From the NCBI GenBank assembly GCA_950295325.1, contig OX485803.1:51101554-51165553 (forward strand): a DNA stretch of 64,000 bases. The letters run 5' to 3'. Within the stretch, counting starts at the first letter, position 1. Each line of letters begins with the position of its first letter. Source of the stretch: Polytrichum commune. Lineage: Eukaryota; Streptophyta; Polytrichopsida; Polytrichales; Polytrichaceae. Of this stretch, positions 31,876 through 44,478 are shown piece after piece. The notes under the pieces are model-generated. The model was given only the letters and a program-made list of their open reading frames with translations. It made no database searches and was not told the DNA's origin. A program made the translations under genes and the position numbers.

Positions 31876-34800
31876 GTGTTAGGGTGTTGTTTTCTTAAGT
31901 AATTGGGACGATAAATCTGCAAGGGTAGGTTTCAGCTTAGACCAAGTGTGTGGGTCATGAATTTAGTGTTGAATATCAAACTACAAATAATTACATAAGC
32001 GCACAAATTGAGAGTTGCACATGGCATAACATTCTTCAAATCCATAAGAGTGTTATGTGGGACTGACATTATTCTACATAATATTCCCCACATTTAGACT
32101 TGAATGTGGAGAATATTCTAAAATATTTTGTGAAATATTGTCAGTCCCACAAAACATTGTTATGGATCTGACTAATGTTATGTGGGCTCCCTTAATGAAG
32201 TCTAAGTGTTGTGTAATGTTATGAAACAATTTCATCTTACCTTATGGTCTAAAATGCAAGAATTTATTTATTTTACCCAAATCATTGAATTTTGTCACTT
32301 GGATGCACGTGTCAAATGAATTTGAACCCATGACGTTCTTGTATCTTAAATATTAATCATAAGTCCAATCATAAGGTGGAAGTGCCTATAATGAACATTT
32401 TGAGCATTCAAATGTGTTCATGATATTTAATAAGTCTTTAAGAAATCAAATACAAAATCCATAAGAGGTCATGAAAATTTAAGCATTATGTGATTAAGAT
32501 ATGATCAACCTTAAGTGATATGATCAACCTCATAGTTCCTCTGCAACCTCAAGTGGTTGCAAATATCTCTCTAAAATGACAGTGTTGCTCGTTGGCATTT
32601 TGTCTCTTTTAAGCCCATGTAACCAATGAGTTGTGTATTTGGTCCTTGTAATTGTATCATTAGAATTTGTTTTAAAGTATGTAATTGCCACTTTGGGGTA
32701 TATAAAAAAAATTAAAAGAAGAAGAAGAAGAAGAAAAAAAAAAACCGAGTGTCAAAATTACGTCACTAAATGAATTAAGTGCTTATACCTCAGTCACCCT
32801 TGGAGTCAATCCATATCCACACAATTCAAGTCTTTAACAAATCCTAAGCCCCATTGGTTGAATTCAACTGACAATGTGGTTAAGCATTTTTACCTCTTGT
32901 TCCAACAAGCATTCCTGCCCAACCGACATCACAATAACTTTGGCTTCAAAATTGTACATATTGTTGGTTTTAGGTTCAATATTTATTTTGGGTCTATGTA
33001 TCTACTACTTTTGTCTACCTCCATAGTTGTGTGAATGTTTATGCAATTTAGCAAATGTTGTGCGCGGAATTAGTTGGGTCGTGTATCCCAAATAGATCCA
33101 ATACAACATCAAAACCAACATCATTGTTGTCATTGCACCCTAAGTTATATGTATATGTATATATGTATATTGGCATTTTGAATGGTACAGTAGCTACTTG
33201 TCAAACAAACGCAAAATAATAATAATAATCACAAATATCTCTATATAGTAGAACACCAAAATAGCAAGCACACAAGAAAGACACATCAATGGAAGGTACA
33301 AGCAAGAGCCAATTATAATTTTAAAATAAAATAAAACAAAAAATAGAAATATGGAGAAAGTATAGATAGGCTCTCAAAAGGTATCCTCAAACGTAAACAT
33401 GTTGTATAGCAAAGTATATAATGACATGCAATGTTTGCCCCAAGGCCTTTGAAAGGCTTGCAAACTTTCCAAATCTGGCAGGAAGCGTTTCCATCCAATC
33501 AAGCAGTTGGACTTGGAAATACCATCACAATGCTCCTTCCCAGATAGAAATCGTAATCATGGTTGCCTTCCTTTCCCGATGACCACATGTCATGCCACCT
33601 TGTAAACCTCTCAACGTGGCCCTTCCTTCCTCTCAACATAAATTCCCCCACCCCAAGGGCCAATAAGGAAATTCCCTTCCTAGTTTAATCCACAGTGGCC
33701 AAAATGGTCAATGCACCCCAAAACACACTACTTATTTGGAGTGACTTGACATGCAGCTAGTAGAGGTTGGATCTTTACCAAGGTGGCAAAACAAAGGCCA
33801 TCCAAATGGAGTGTCCCATAACAGTGTCGACATCCACCCATATGGATGGGTGCTAAGTGCGCCAATGTCACTATAGAGGTGCTAAAGGACCACACAAAGC
33901 CTCAAGGAGGTTAAATGTGGGTGTTGTTCCAAAAGCAACCCCATGTTGCCTCCTAGGGACAATAACATTCTTTTAGGTGTCTAAATTTGAGATCTTATTC
34001 GTTTTTGGTGAGTGAACTACTATTCTAGAGCTATTTTCAAGAGCTTTCCAAAGCTCGATCACACAAGGGATGTGGCATGCTAGGGATTAGCCCCAAAAGT
34101 GGTATATGACCTCACTTTCGGGTGGTCAATCCATTCTTTGACAGTAAGTTGAGGGCCTTGCATGAATTTATACATTAATATGTTTGAAGCCTTATTATAT
34201 ACATTGATTTATGTCAAGGAGAAAATAAAAATAAACTCATACTAGACATTGATGATCAAAATATAAAGTGTGCATTTGCATCAAAGACTACCTAGGTTGC
34301 GTAGTTGAACTTAAAATCTTCAATAACATCAAAGTGTTTCACTTATTTAAATAATGCACTTCAAGAATAAGTTTAATTTTAGATAGGGTCACTTTTAACA
34401 TGATTAGCTCAAAAGTTGAAAGTATGTAGCTCGAATGCACTATGTTTTGCTTGGACATGCCTAGTTTAGGCCTCTTTAGATGCTTAGGGGTTAAGGCTAA
34501 CACTCGCGTGGCCATTGGTACACAACATGCCACCTTTGAGCTAAGCATGGCTTTTGGGTTGTGACAATTGCCATACATTTGAAACCTTCAAATGTTTGTT
34601 TGTGGTACACAAGTCTTTGTGCTTGGATAGAAATTAAGAGAAACCGCCAAACTACAATTGGCATGAATGAGAGATGAGTCACCCTTGATCGTATGTAAAC
34701 CAAGGGCTGGTTTTATAAAACATGGCCATGTTATTGCCTCCTATTAGAGATCGTCTATCTTGATAACACAATGGTGAATGTATGGGGGCTTTGAGTATTG

Positions 34801-35880
34801 TAAGCAATGGTCGTATATGGTTATGCTATCAACTTGTGTGTTTATTATGAACTTGGGTGTCTTAGGTGGTGGGTGGTCTTAGCGGCCCCTACGTTAGTTT
34901 GGGGTCCATGCTCATGGATGACATTATCTCATTGTTGAGATAAGAGTATTTGGGGGGGGGGGGGTATTTTCCTTCCTTCATTGAGTATTTTCCGCCCTAT
35001 AAGTAGTTAAATTTCTACTGGATGGTATTTTTATAACACCCTATTATTACATATATATATTTTAGAGTTGCATAATTATAATCACCCTATGTTATTTATA
35101 AGTAGTAGAAATTTTGTGTGAACAATTTGCACATACATTGAGCATACAATACACTATGCATACATTACACTGCGCATGTATTAGCATGCACATTACACAC
35201 ATACAACCATCATATTATAAACTTGAGCATAGTGCGTATGTTTCTTAAACCCCTTAGAAATCCCCAAATAAGTCAACCAACCCTTCCATCTCCAGATGAC
35301 GGTACTTTTCATCCAAAGGCGACCATTTCAACATATCCATCCACATGTCCACATACATTTTGCCTATTTCTCATCTAATGCCACTAATGACAAATGATTT
35401 ATGTTGAACCTATAAATAAAATCTAAACTAAATTCTATTTATGCTACTTTACATCTAAATAAAAAATATATCACAACTTAAACCACACTGTACATTATAT
35501 ATAATTCTCAAATTCACATTTAGGGGATGCTATTTTTTATCTAAGAAAAATGTAAAAATAACGTGTCTTGAATGAAACCCACTCTACATTTTTGCCAGTG
35601 CACCCCCCCCCCCCCTCAAGGGGGAAGGGGATGGGGAGTATGGGTGTTTGGTTGTTCTCAAGGCAACATTTGTTTAGCATGAGCACAATGAAGTAACCAA
35701 ATGGCTATGATGTGTATATGTTTCATGCATGAATGGATGGCTTTGAGGGGATAAGGAGTTGGTTGCGGGGGCCATCAATGGAGGCAATGTAGAGACCACC
35801 TCAACCTCCAGTTGCAATTATAGTAAGATGGATGAGCAAACATGCATTTTTCTAGGTGTTGATTATGATTATTTTTCTAG
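31876..35880. other. Intergenic
   Basis: Apart from the foldback at 32019 and an A-rich (GAA)n tail at 32705-32745, I see no gene. A 13-base G run lies at 34952-34964 and a 13-base C run at 35603-35615. Sequence around 34575-34620 (a GTGGTACACA motif) resembles one unit of the tandem array at 35.9-36.4 kb. Confidence 0.4.
32019..32188. repeat. Long foldback (hairpin)
   Basis: ATCCATAAGAGTGTTATGTG at 32040 pairs with sequence ending TTGTTATGGAT at 32167 around a short centre near 32095-32102 (TAGACTTG), and both arms contain TGTGGGACTGACA and its complement. The pairing continues outward (CATAACATT with AATGTTATG). It could be a foldback MITE or a small-RNA precursor-like hairpin; no expression evidence is available. 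Confidence 0.65.
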
Positions 35881-36440
35881 GTATACATACTTTATCATTT
35901 TTGTCCAACTTCACAAAGTTTGTAGCGATTAGCACTCCCAAAAGACTTGAAAGACCAAAACACCACATATCCCAAAAACTTCACAATGTACCACAATCAC
36001 ACATTGGAAGCCCCTCGAATATTTCGTTGTGGTACACATAGTCATGAGATCCATTATATGTATGTTAAGACTTTTGTCAAACTTCACAACTGCATGTTGA
36101 ACTCAGTATACATTTTGTGCAGGGTGAGTTGGGGTTTGTACTCCCACAAGACCCAAAACAACACATAACCTCAAATCAACGTTTATATACCAACATCATA
36201 CATTTAAAGCCCCCAAATGCTTGACTAAGGCACACATAGTCTTGGGATTGGTTATCTTCTATGTATGCACTTCTCACTTTCACTCAGCTTCACGGCTGCG
36301 TGCTCATGGGTTTCTTCGGCTGTTTATTTAGCAAGCGATTTGTGTGGGATTAGTTGCGGTCTACACTCCCGAAAGACGGGGACGAACATTCCCGTGACCT
36401 CACTACACTGCAAGGCCCATGGCCTAATTGGGAGAGATTC
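35881..36440. repeat. Degenerate tandem repeat, ~175-195 bp units
   Basis: Three diverged units start near 35881, 36057 and 36252. Each opens with a TATGTATG-like motif and an AACTTCACAA / AGCTTCACGG block. Within each unit a GTTTGTAGCG / GTTTGTACTC-type block and an AAGACC-like motif follow, and units 1 and 2 share an ACACATAGTC block. Non-coding. Confidence 0.55.
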
Positions 36441-37590
36441 GGAGCAAGTCAAATACTGCTCGAATATTAAAGCGGAGGGTCAAAGGCCCCGCAAACATTG
36501 TGAGTGTGCTCTTGCACAAATTGTGGGCCTCGATCTTTTTGGGAGATATTGGGTGCATGTGTCCCACCCCCTACCCGAACTCCTCTCCCCTTTTCCGGCC
36601 CACCTTCAAAGTCCGAGTCGAGGAACCTCGAAACATTATGCCATGGGAGATTATACGACCTAGCACTCTACTAGAAAATGCTTCTCAATACGATTGCAAA
36701 ATGGTTATGTGTGGGTCACTTTGACCCAAGTTGAATGGGGTTCCAGTTTTCAAGTTTAGTGTTGGATGTGTAGTCAACATGGTTATTTGTTCGTGTCGTG
36801 CGAAACCTGTGGCTCATGTCATGTATGTCTCCCGAACTTGTATCGAGCCTCACCGACGGATCGTGATTAAGAATGAAACATGTCATACAAATTTGTTGCT
36901 ACAAAATCATGTCATGGTTATAAAAGTGCAAGGTATTTTAACTGACAACTCTAACTTATTGGATAGCACTTGCACTCAATCTTCGTTGCATCAAAGCTAT
37001 GACCGGGAAGAACCGGCGGTTAGTTACAGATGAACCGCTTGAGTTTGAGAAATAACCAATTGAAGTTCAAGACTTCAAGAGAATTACCGATCATTTTAGA
37101 GGAATATGTAGAACATACCTTGAATGAATAAAGAAAAATCGGAAGATGTCAACATGGAACCAGCTTGTTTAAGGGTCACTGGGATCTTGACCGACTATGC
37201 CCAAAAACCTCCCGGGCAATACATCAAAGAATCGAACCTTCCACCACTTCATTAGAGCCAAGTACCCTCGCCAACTTCACATCCAAGATTACTTGATATA
37301 GAAAGAAAATAGTTCATAATTATTAGATACCACTGCCCTAAACAACTATTCTACATTGGCCACAATATTCATTATCATCCACAATATTCGTGGTGCAATA
37401 ACTAGGTGGAACCTAGAGAGGATGCCATGTAACATTTAGTGTTTGCATTATGATTCAGAAAGATTAATCTAATGAACAAGACACATCAACCTTACTCTCA
37501 CTCCAAATCAAGAGTTGTGAGGTTTTGAAGTGTCATGACCTTTCGGTTTAATGTTAGAGCCATCTCTTTTAGGTGAGTTTGTCACAAAAT
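36441..37590. other. Intergenic, unidentified
   Basis: Higher GC up to about 36,660 with overlapping short open frames that resemble no known family, then AT-rich sequence. I do not call a gene. Confidence 0.35.
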
Positions 37591-37591
37591 C

Positions 37592-37966
37592 TACACTAAA
37601 TGTTGTATTTAGTGTCACAAATTCTATTTTGTCTAGCTTGATACTAATTGTGAACCACCCGTGTAGTATCACCAACACTAAATGCAAACCTACCAATTGT
37701 TTGTCATTCCCTGTTAAAGAATTGAACATATATATTTACAACAATGCAATTATTGTCACTTACTAACTGGTTTTTCATCAAATTTTCATTCATCCATGAT
37801 AGTAATTCATTATAAAAATGTTAGGATGTAGATTATACCAAAAAATGATGAACTAAAAGTAAATTAGGCTAACAATATTTGAAAACTTATTCATAAGAAG
37901 TGTCATTAGAAAACTTCCCGTAGTGACATAAAATACCACATGACACTAAATACAATATTTGGTGTA
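37592..37966. mobile_element. Palindrome-ended MITE, copy 2
   Basis: Begins TACACTAAATGTTGTATTTA with GTGTCAC following, and ends GACACTAAATACAATATTTG then GTGTA. Colinear with the copies at 3943 and 38863 (CATCCATGATA, CTTATTCATAAGAAGTGTCA, then a GTGACATA motif near the right end). No coding capacity. Confidence 0.7.
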
Positions 37967-38862
37967 GTAACCCTAGACACATTATCCATTTTATGTAATG
38001 TAGGGTCCATGTAGTTTTCCTTTCATTCAAACTTCCTTGAGCCCAAATCTTGAATGTAAAGTAGAGTGGAATGGTTGACATCAAATCAATGAGAACGGAG
38101 TATGTGCTCAAAATATAAAGACCATTCTAGAATGACCATAGTTGAGAAGACCTACATGAAACCGGGTAGTCACTGTTGCTTGACGATACTAGCTTACATG
38201 TTTACTCTCTAATCCTCTGATTTTGGACACATGTATGGTTGAAAACTTCAGTAAATAATCCTTACTTTAGAGTTATGCCATCCATACAATGAGATTTACC
38301 AGACATTTGTGTGCCGATTTTCTTCAATTAGCTTTTGAATTAAACAAAACCATGTTAGACGATTTTGAGAATATTTTGCTTTGGGTTTTAGGGGTTAATG
38401 TACCTCAATCATTCATTTAGAAGGGGATTTGCTTTGGTTGTTCAGTTGTACACGGTTCTTATAGCAATTAGTTTTTCCCAACTTCATTCTAAAATAACAC
38501 ACTTGACATCTTGATTATTCATCAAAAATTATGTTTACGCCACCTGAGTTGCGTTGTTTTGGCCGGGTTGGTTGTATTTTGAGTTCTCTTTGCAATTGAA
38601 TTTTCAATTTTTACCCCCCCCCCCCAAAAAAAAAAAACACAAAACCTGTGTATACACATGAAATGAGCAATCCCCAAAATTGGTTCAGCCTAATTAAGTG
38701 CTTGATGTACAACGTAGTGTGGGAAAAGCAAAGGGGGTGATCTCATCGCAAGATTTGTGGTCCAAATATCACTATGAAACCGGACATCTAGGTGCAGTGT
38801 CAACCAAATCCGCTTTGATGACGGATTTAGAGGACGGAATGCAGTCGATTAAGTTGTAAGTA

Positions 38863-39207
38863 CTACACTGAATATCATATTTAGTGTCACCAATTCTAAT
38901 TGTCTTGCTCAATGCTAATTATAAACAGCAGTATGGCGTCATAACGAACACTAGAATGTTAACCCAACATTGTTTTGTCATTCCTTGTAAATTATAGATT
39001 TACAGTGTTGAAATTATAGTATTGAAATTTCCAAGCGATTTTTCATCCAAATTTCAATCACGAGTTGCTGACAAGAGAAGGTGTGGGTTTTGGTTAATGG
39101 ATGAACTCATCCATCATCGGTGACTATATTTGTTCACTTATTCAAAAGAAGTGTCATCCAAAAAGTTACCATAGTGACCACATGACACTAAACGTCATAT
39201 TTAGGGT
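38863..39207. mobile_element. Palindrome-ended MITE, copy 3
   Basis: Begins TACACTGAATATCATATTTA followed by GTGTCACCAA; the right end (GACACTAAACGTCATATTTA) is slightly decayed. It shares with copy 1 the run TCTAATTGTCTTG / TCTATTTGTCTTG and the TTTACAGTGTTG block. Non-coding. Confidence 0.65.
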
Positions 39208-42200
39208 ATTGCCCACATCTCGATCCTACTTAGGCAGTGTCTATGGAGGATTTTGGGCATAATCAGTCGAGGTCCTCGTGGTCTCCAACTCCAACCGGTT
39301 ACATGTTGGCATCTTTCGTTCTTTCTTCATTAGTTTAACGTATATTCCATAAATTCCTCTCAAAATGACGGGTAATTTTCCTAAAGTCTTGAACTTCAAC
39401 CAGTTCGATCTCCAACCCAACCGCGGTTCATATGTAAATTGCAGTTGATTCTCCCCCTTCATGGTACCTAGCTAGGTCCAAAAATCCAAGCCAACGGTGC
39501 CCAAGATCTTCACATGGCAATCCGGGCCCCGAGTACCACCCACAAGGAAGACGGGAGGCATAAATGCGCCCTAATTTAAGGCCATTAAATTGCTTCCCTC
39601 AAAGAAACCAACTACCACCATAGTGGACACACGATCCACCCAAATGGCCACTTGCGTTGCCATGGAGCAAGGAAACATGAGGTGGAGAGGAGAGAGGAGA
39701 GAGGAGAGAGGCCCACTTGCCGAAAGACCATGACAATCCAATTGACCGCCGTTCGTGTATCATAGCTCTCTAACAACTCAGGCACCTTTTTGCCTAGTGA
39801 TTAATTAAAGTGCGAAAGTAAGTTAAGTAGTCCAAAAAGAATAATCTAAAATTGGGATAATTCAAAAAGTAATTTAAAATAAGTTAGACATCCATCCAAG
39901 TCATTTCTATGAAATATGGGTGGTTTTCATAGTTTCATCTATGGCAGCTACGATTAACCACGTGAATATCACTTGCATTATTATGATGTTAGGACACTCT
40001 TTGAATGTTGTTTCTTTTCTTTTCTGACACTCAACGAAATGAATTTCCCATAAATTTAAGCACCTTTACGATTAATTATTTTCTGCCCAAGGTACTAGAT
40101 ATTCGTTTGTGGCTTAACATATATCTTGTTGCGAATCCAATCCCAAGCAGAATTAATGAATGGCTCCGGTATGTTTTGTTAAGTGTGTAAAAAGTTATGC
40201 ATGCTTGAACCTCTTTCTTGTTCATCACATCCTTGTTGTCACATCCAAAAACGATAAAGTCTACCTGTAATGTAGTTATAAACATCATAGTGCCCTATAA
40301 GATTTTGGTGTGAGGGAATTGGTGTTGTGTACGAGTGAACTACCTCACATTCATCCAATGAACATATGAAATAATAATAATGAAATGTAGCCCGGAAGTT
40401 ACTTCTTTAAGTCGTTTTGACGGCGGTATTAGCTTCCGAGGCATCAAATTAGTGTAAATGCACACACTTGACATCAGTTCGGAAAATGTAAACGACATGT
40501 GCATCCACATGAGATGTTTTAAAAGGTGTGCCAAGACGGTTGTTTTCGTGCATTAAATTTTTTATGGGAGTTGCATTAAATCTTTGAGAAAACTTTTAGA
40601 TCTCCATTTTTAAATCGATAACAAAATTTATCCGCATGGCATGGTGTCACCGCATGTGACAAGTTGTACAATTGTTGGTGGTTGGTCATCTTCATCATTG
40701 ATGAAGGATTTTGGTTCACAACACCTACTGTCAATAGTGCCGTAAGAGTATATACAAGCCTCTCGCAAGTTTATTGTGGATTCATTTCAATTGGTTCCTA
40801 TTACACTAATACGGGACCTTTGGCCCCTGATTAGCCGTAGCTTGACTAATATATCCACCATCCCACTTGTAGTGGGTGGCGCAAAATTGTATCCATTGGC
40901 AAGAGGGGATTGATGTTGTCAACCATGTCAACATTTGAGATCATATTTTTTAATAATAAAAAGTCTATTGCATACCTCTTCATGAGGAGTGTCTGCAACA
41001 CCATGGGCACAAGGGGGGCCTTGGAGTGACACCCATGACTTGTGGCGCCATAGGTGACATGGCCCAAGTGGTCCTAGTGTGGGTGAGGGCTCTAGGCATT
41101 GAGAATGCCTCCCAACCACAGAGACTACAAGTCACAAGGGTAAGGCCATGAACATTGGGTAGCTTATGGCGTCCGGATTCTAGAATGCTCAAGAACTCCC
41201 CAATTAGAGGTGTGAGCTAGGAGATATGACAATTTGAGTGGGGCGTTGTGGTGTGACATCAGTGACCTAGGAGTGGCGCCCAAGACCACCAAGGTTAGGA
41301 CAACCATAACTTCCGTAGTACTTGCCCGAATGAGGCAAGTGAGGAGTCTATCGGCATCTACACAAAGAGTAGATGTCAGTGGACTAGTTTTTTTTTTTTT
41401 TTTTTTTTTTTTTTTGTACACTCTTCTTATTTCAACAATTGAATGATTTGATATGAAAACTTGATAAGAAAATTGAAGATTTGATAAGAAAATTCCATGA
41501 GCCCTTATTTGCACATGTCACTTATCACAAAGCCTCTGCACATCATTCACGATTTGAGGCAACATTGTGTACGATCACATACCTTGGTTCAAGCACAAGT
41601 TTGCAATTAACCCATGACATGGATTCCCTATCATAACATCACTCAACATTTAGCTCTCGTTTTGTGGGCCCTCAAAATATAATAATTGGATACTTGAAAA
41701 GTTGCGTAGGGAGACACAAATTCAGACAGAGCTCCTAGCTCCCACTGTCATATTCTAAAGGCCCATGTTGTTAAATAATGTTACATTTTATTTTTCTTTG
41801 CTAAAGCTATTTCTAAATCCTTGTCACATGCCCCGAAAGAGGTACGAATGCTCGTGAAACAAGTTTCAATCGTTCCACATTTATTATTGGTAGTTCATTT
41901 GTTTCTAGACCTTAAAAACAAATTTGTTGTGATCTAGAATTTTTACATCCATGTGTGCCACATATCTCCCACGTCATTAGATTCTAAACGGACCACAATA
42001 AACCCAAGTGACACGTGGACATCAGTGATTGAGGCGGGTCAAATTCAATAATAACCATTTCCAGGTCACATACTTGGATTATGTCTGTCATTTTAAAATA
42101 TGATGTCTGACAGTACTTCTTTCAGTTTTTGGGTGCGAATTTATTTTTAGGGCGCACATCATGGGCCTCATTACTAGGTCTCATCAAAGATAATTAAGGA

Positions 42201-42537
42201 TATCAATAAAAATTAACAAAAAATTTACTTTGGTGAATGTAAAGTCACAAAACATTAGTTCAAATATAGTAAATTGTTCATCGTATATTTTTATTTTTAT
42301 TTTTATTTTAAAGCATCACCGTAACATTATTCTTTCCAAAACGGACACATATTGTGTTGTTGCACATTATGGCTGTGAAATTTGGGCTCATGCTTTGAGT
42401 TTCAGTGTTGAATATGCAAGTTATGATCGTGGCCATTGACTCTTTTGAAGCCATATGATTTAATTTGGCAAGGAATGCATATTGGCGGGTTTGCAATTAC
42501 ATAGCCTTCAAGCATTGTTGGAGGCCGCATTCACTTA
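39208..42537. other. Intergenic
   Basis: No gene recognised. A GC-richer patch at about 40980-41340 has short open frames without family resemblance. A 28-base poly(T) run occupies about 41388-41415 and may be the tail of a minus-strand retrotransposed sequence. Confidence 0.4.
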
Positions 42538-42659
42538 GGGTGAGTTTCCATGTTGGCCGTTCACCCACTAGATTCTAGTGGAAATGTGGATTCCACCTAA
42601 TGGCATCCAAATATTTACTAAAACATGGTGGGCAAGTGGCCTACATAAGAATCTCACCC
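42538..42659. mobile_element. Short Tourist/Harbinger-like MITE, GGGTGAGTTT ends
   Basis: Starts GGGTGAGTTTCCATG and includes CCACTAGATTCTAGTGG; the right end GGGCAAGTGGCCTACATAAG then AATCTCACCC is the complement of the 6099 element's left end. The left flank is TTA and the right TTC, an imperfect 3-bp target duplication. At 122 bp it is a small family member. Confidence 0.65.
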
Positions 42660-44083
42660 TTCTCCCTCCTAAAATTAGACAATAAAATATTTGAATCACG
42701 ATGGATATCTACTTCGCAAGAAAAATGCCTTTTGTCATGCCATCTTATTGAAAATACATTATCCCTAAGAGTTGAGGACTTCATTGATTGAAAACCCTGA
42801 CCTCTAGAGGCCATTATGCCAACATTCAAGGTTACCCTCAAAGTGGACGTGCCCTCCCTTTTTGTAGTAGCTCTTTCCATAAATTGTTTACTTAGTGTGG
42901 ACAATCCTTCCCTCTAAGCCCTCACACCAAAATTGTTCCTTCAAATGACAATGTCTGTGATGAGCTAACTTATCCATGATCCACTCAAAACATAAAATTT
43001 GTACCACGGATTTGCAAACGTCATTTTTTTGCATTCCTTCCTACCCATGTTTTCCTAGGTCCTCCTTGCAAGCCTTTCACCATGGTTCAATGTATGAATG
43101 TTGCTCCTAGTTGAGCATCTTCCATGGCGATCCTCAATATTCTAACAAGCTCTACCTACCATGGAGCGTCCCTTAGGGTGTAGTTCCATGTATTGGGTCT
43201 TAGAGGTTTAGAATAGTGTAGCTAGTATAACTATTCAACCAAGTTCATCACTTAATAATGGGTAAGACCGGTACATGAACTATGCCCTTAGCTCGTCTCT
43301 TGCAATCACATTGTGCGTTGGGTTGTTAGTTTGACAACTTGGGATTACCATATCCCTTGCACCCAACCGTGATAGCACATTGTTGCCAAACTTGTAGACA
43401 TAAGTCCCACTTGCAATCCCAATATGTAGTTCTCTTATTGATAGATTCTTTTGTAGGTTGTAGGATATTTAGCATAAAACAATGGCTTTGTATATATTCC
43501 AAACAATTGTGACGATGGATAGAATCAAATAAAGGAGGAAGGTGGGGGGGGGGGGTGATTATTGCATTTTTAAAGGTGAAATGGTTATGAAAGTTATGAA
43601 ATAAATAATGTTTGATGACATGGTAATAGGGACCTAATATCGAAGGTTTAAATCATGAGCTCAATAGTTCAAGGCACCTAACATATTGTTATTGAAGTTT
43701 GATCTCCTCCAGACAAGCACAACACAATCTCTTATGAATGGTCTTTGGGCATGGCCACGGGTTGAACACCAAGCACCAACATCAAGGGGTGCAAGAACAA
43801 GTAACTTTACTTTAGAGAAGAGTAGGTCTTGTATATGCTTCACATGTTCACTTTATATGATCTAACTTAGTTATCTTAAACAATGTCATCAAATAATGTG
43901 GACATCATCTTCATGTGTGTGCCTTTCAACAAACATCTGGATTTCAACAAAACAATATGTGTCCCTTAACACGATATTCAATATTTTGAGAGAGTGGGAT
44001 CCTCTCAAAATAATATTGGCCATTTGGACACCTAAAAGTCATGTTAGGTTGATAAATACTAGATTATACTTCAGACGTGTAGT
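42660..44083. other. Intergenic
   Basis: No gene recognised. A 12-base G run lies at 43544-43555. A block at about 43767-43892 (CACCAAGCACCAAC, GGGGTGCAAGAAC, CACATGTTCACT, TATATGATC) recurs diverged at 46946-47072 and marks an old repeat pair. Confidence 0.4.
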
Positions 44084-44478
44084 TTCCATTAAAATGAGAG
44101 TATGTTAAGCTGGGAAATCGACTCATTTAGGTTGAGTCGACCTAAATGATGACAATATTTTGTCAATTTAGGTTGAGTCGACCTAAATGAGGACATTATG
44201 TTGTCAATTTAGGTTGAGTCAACCTAAATGAGGACAATATTTTGTCAATTTAGGTTGAGTCAACCTAAATGAGGACATTATGTTGTCAATTTAGGTTGAG
44301 TCGATCTAAATAAGGACAACTATGTTAGTCAATTTAGGTTGAGTCGACCTAAATGAGGACAATATGTTAGTCAATTTAGGTTGAGTCGACCTAAATGAGG
44401 ACAATATGTTGTCAATTTAGGTTGAGTCGACCTAAATGAGTCGATTTCCCAGCTTAACATACTCTCATTTTAATGGAA
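44084..44478. mobile_element. Inverted-repeat element made of eight tandem palindromes
   Basis: The outer arms are perfect inverted copies for about 66 bp: TTCCATTAAAATGAGAGTAT at 44084 is mirrored at the right end (44478). Between them are eight copies of a 23-bp near-palindrome of form ATTTAGGT-TGAGTCG-ACCTAAAT at 44125, 44166, 44207, 44248, 44289, 44332, 44374 and 44415, spaced 41-43 bp by AT-rich linkers containing GAGGACA. Copies 3 and 4 read TTGAGTCAA at the centre and are perfect 11-bp inverted arms about one base. A third copy of the terminal motif (ACTCTCATTTTAATG) lies outside at about 44595. No coding sequence. Confidence 0.92.

Noticed and set aside
44125-44437. CRISPR-like array
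   Set aside because: The spacers are near-identical to each other, the repeats are palindromic and the array lies inside perfect inverted arms in a plant nuclear sequence; it is a palindromic tandem repeat, not CRISPR.
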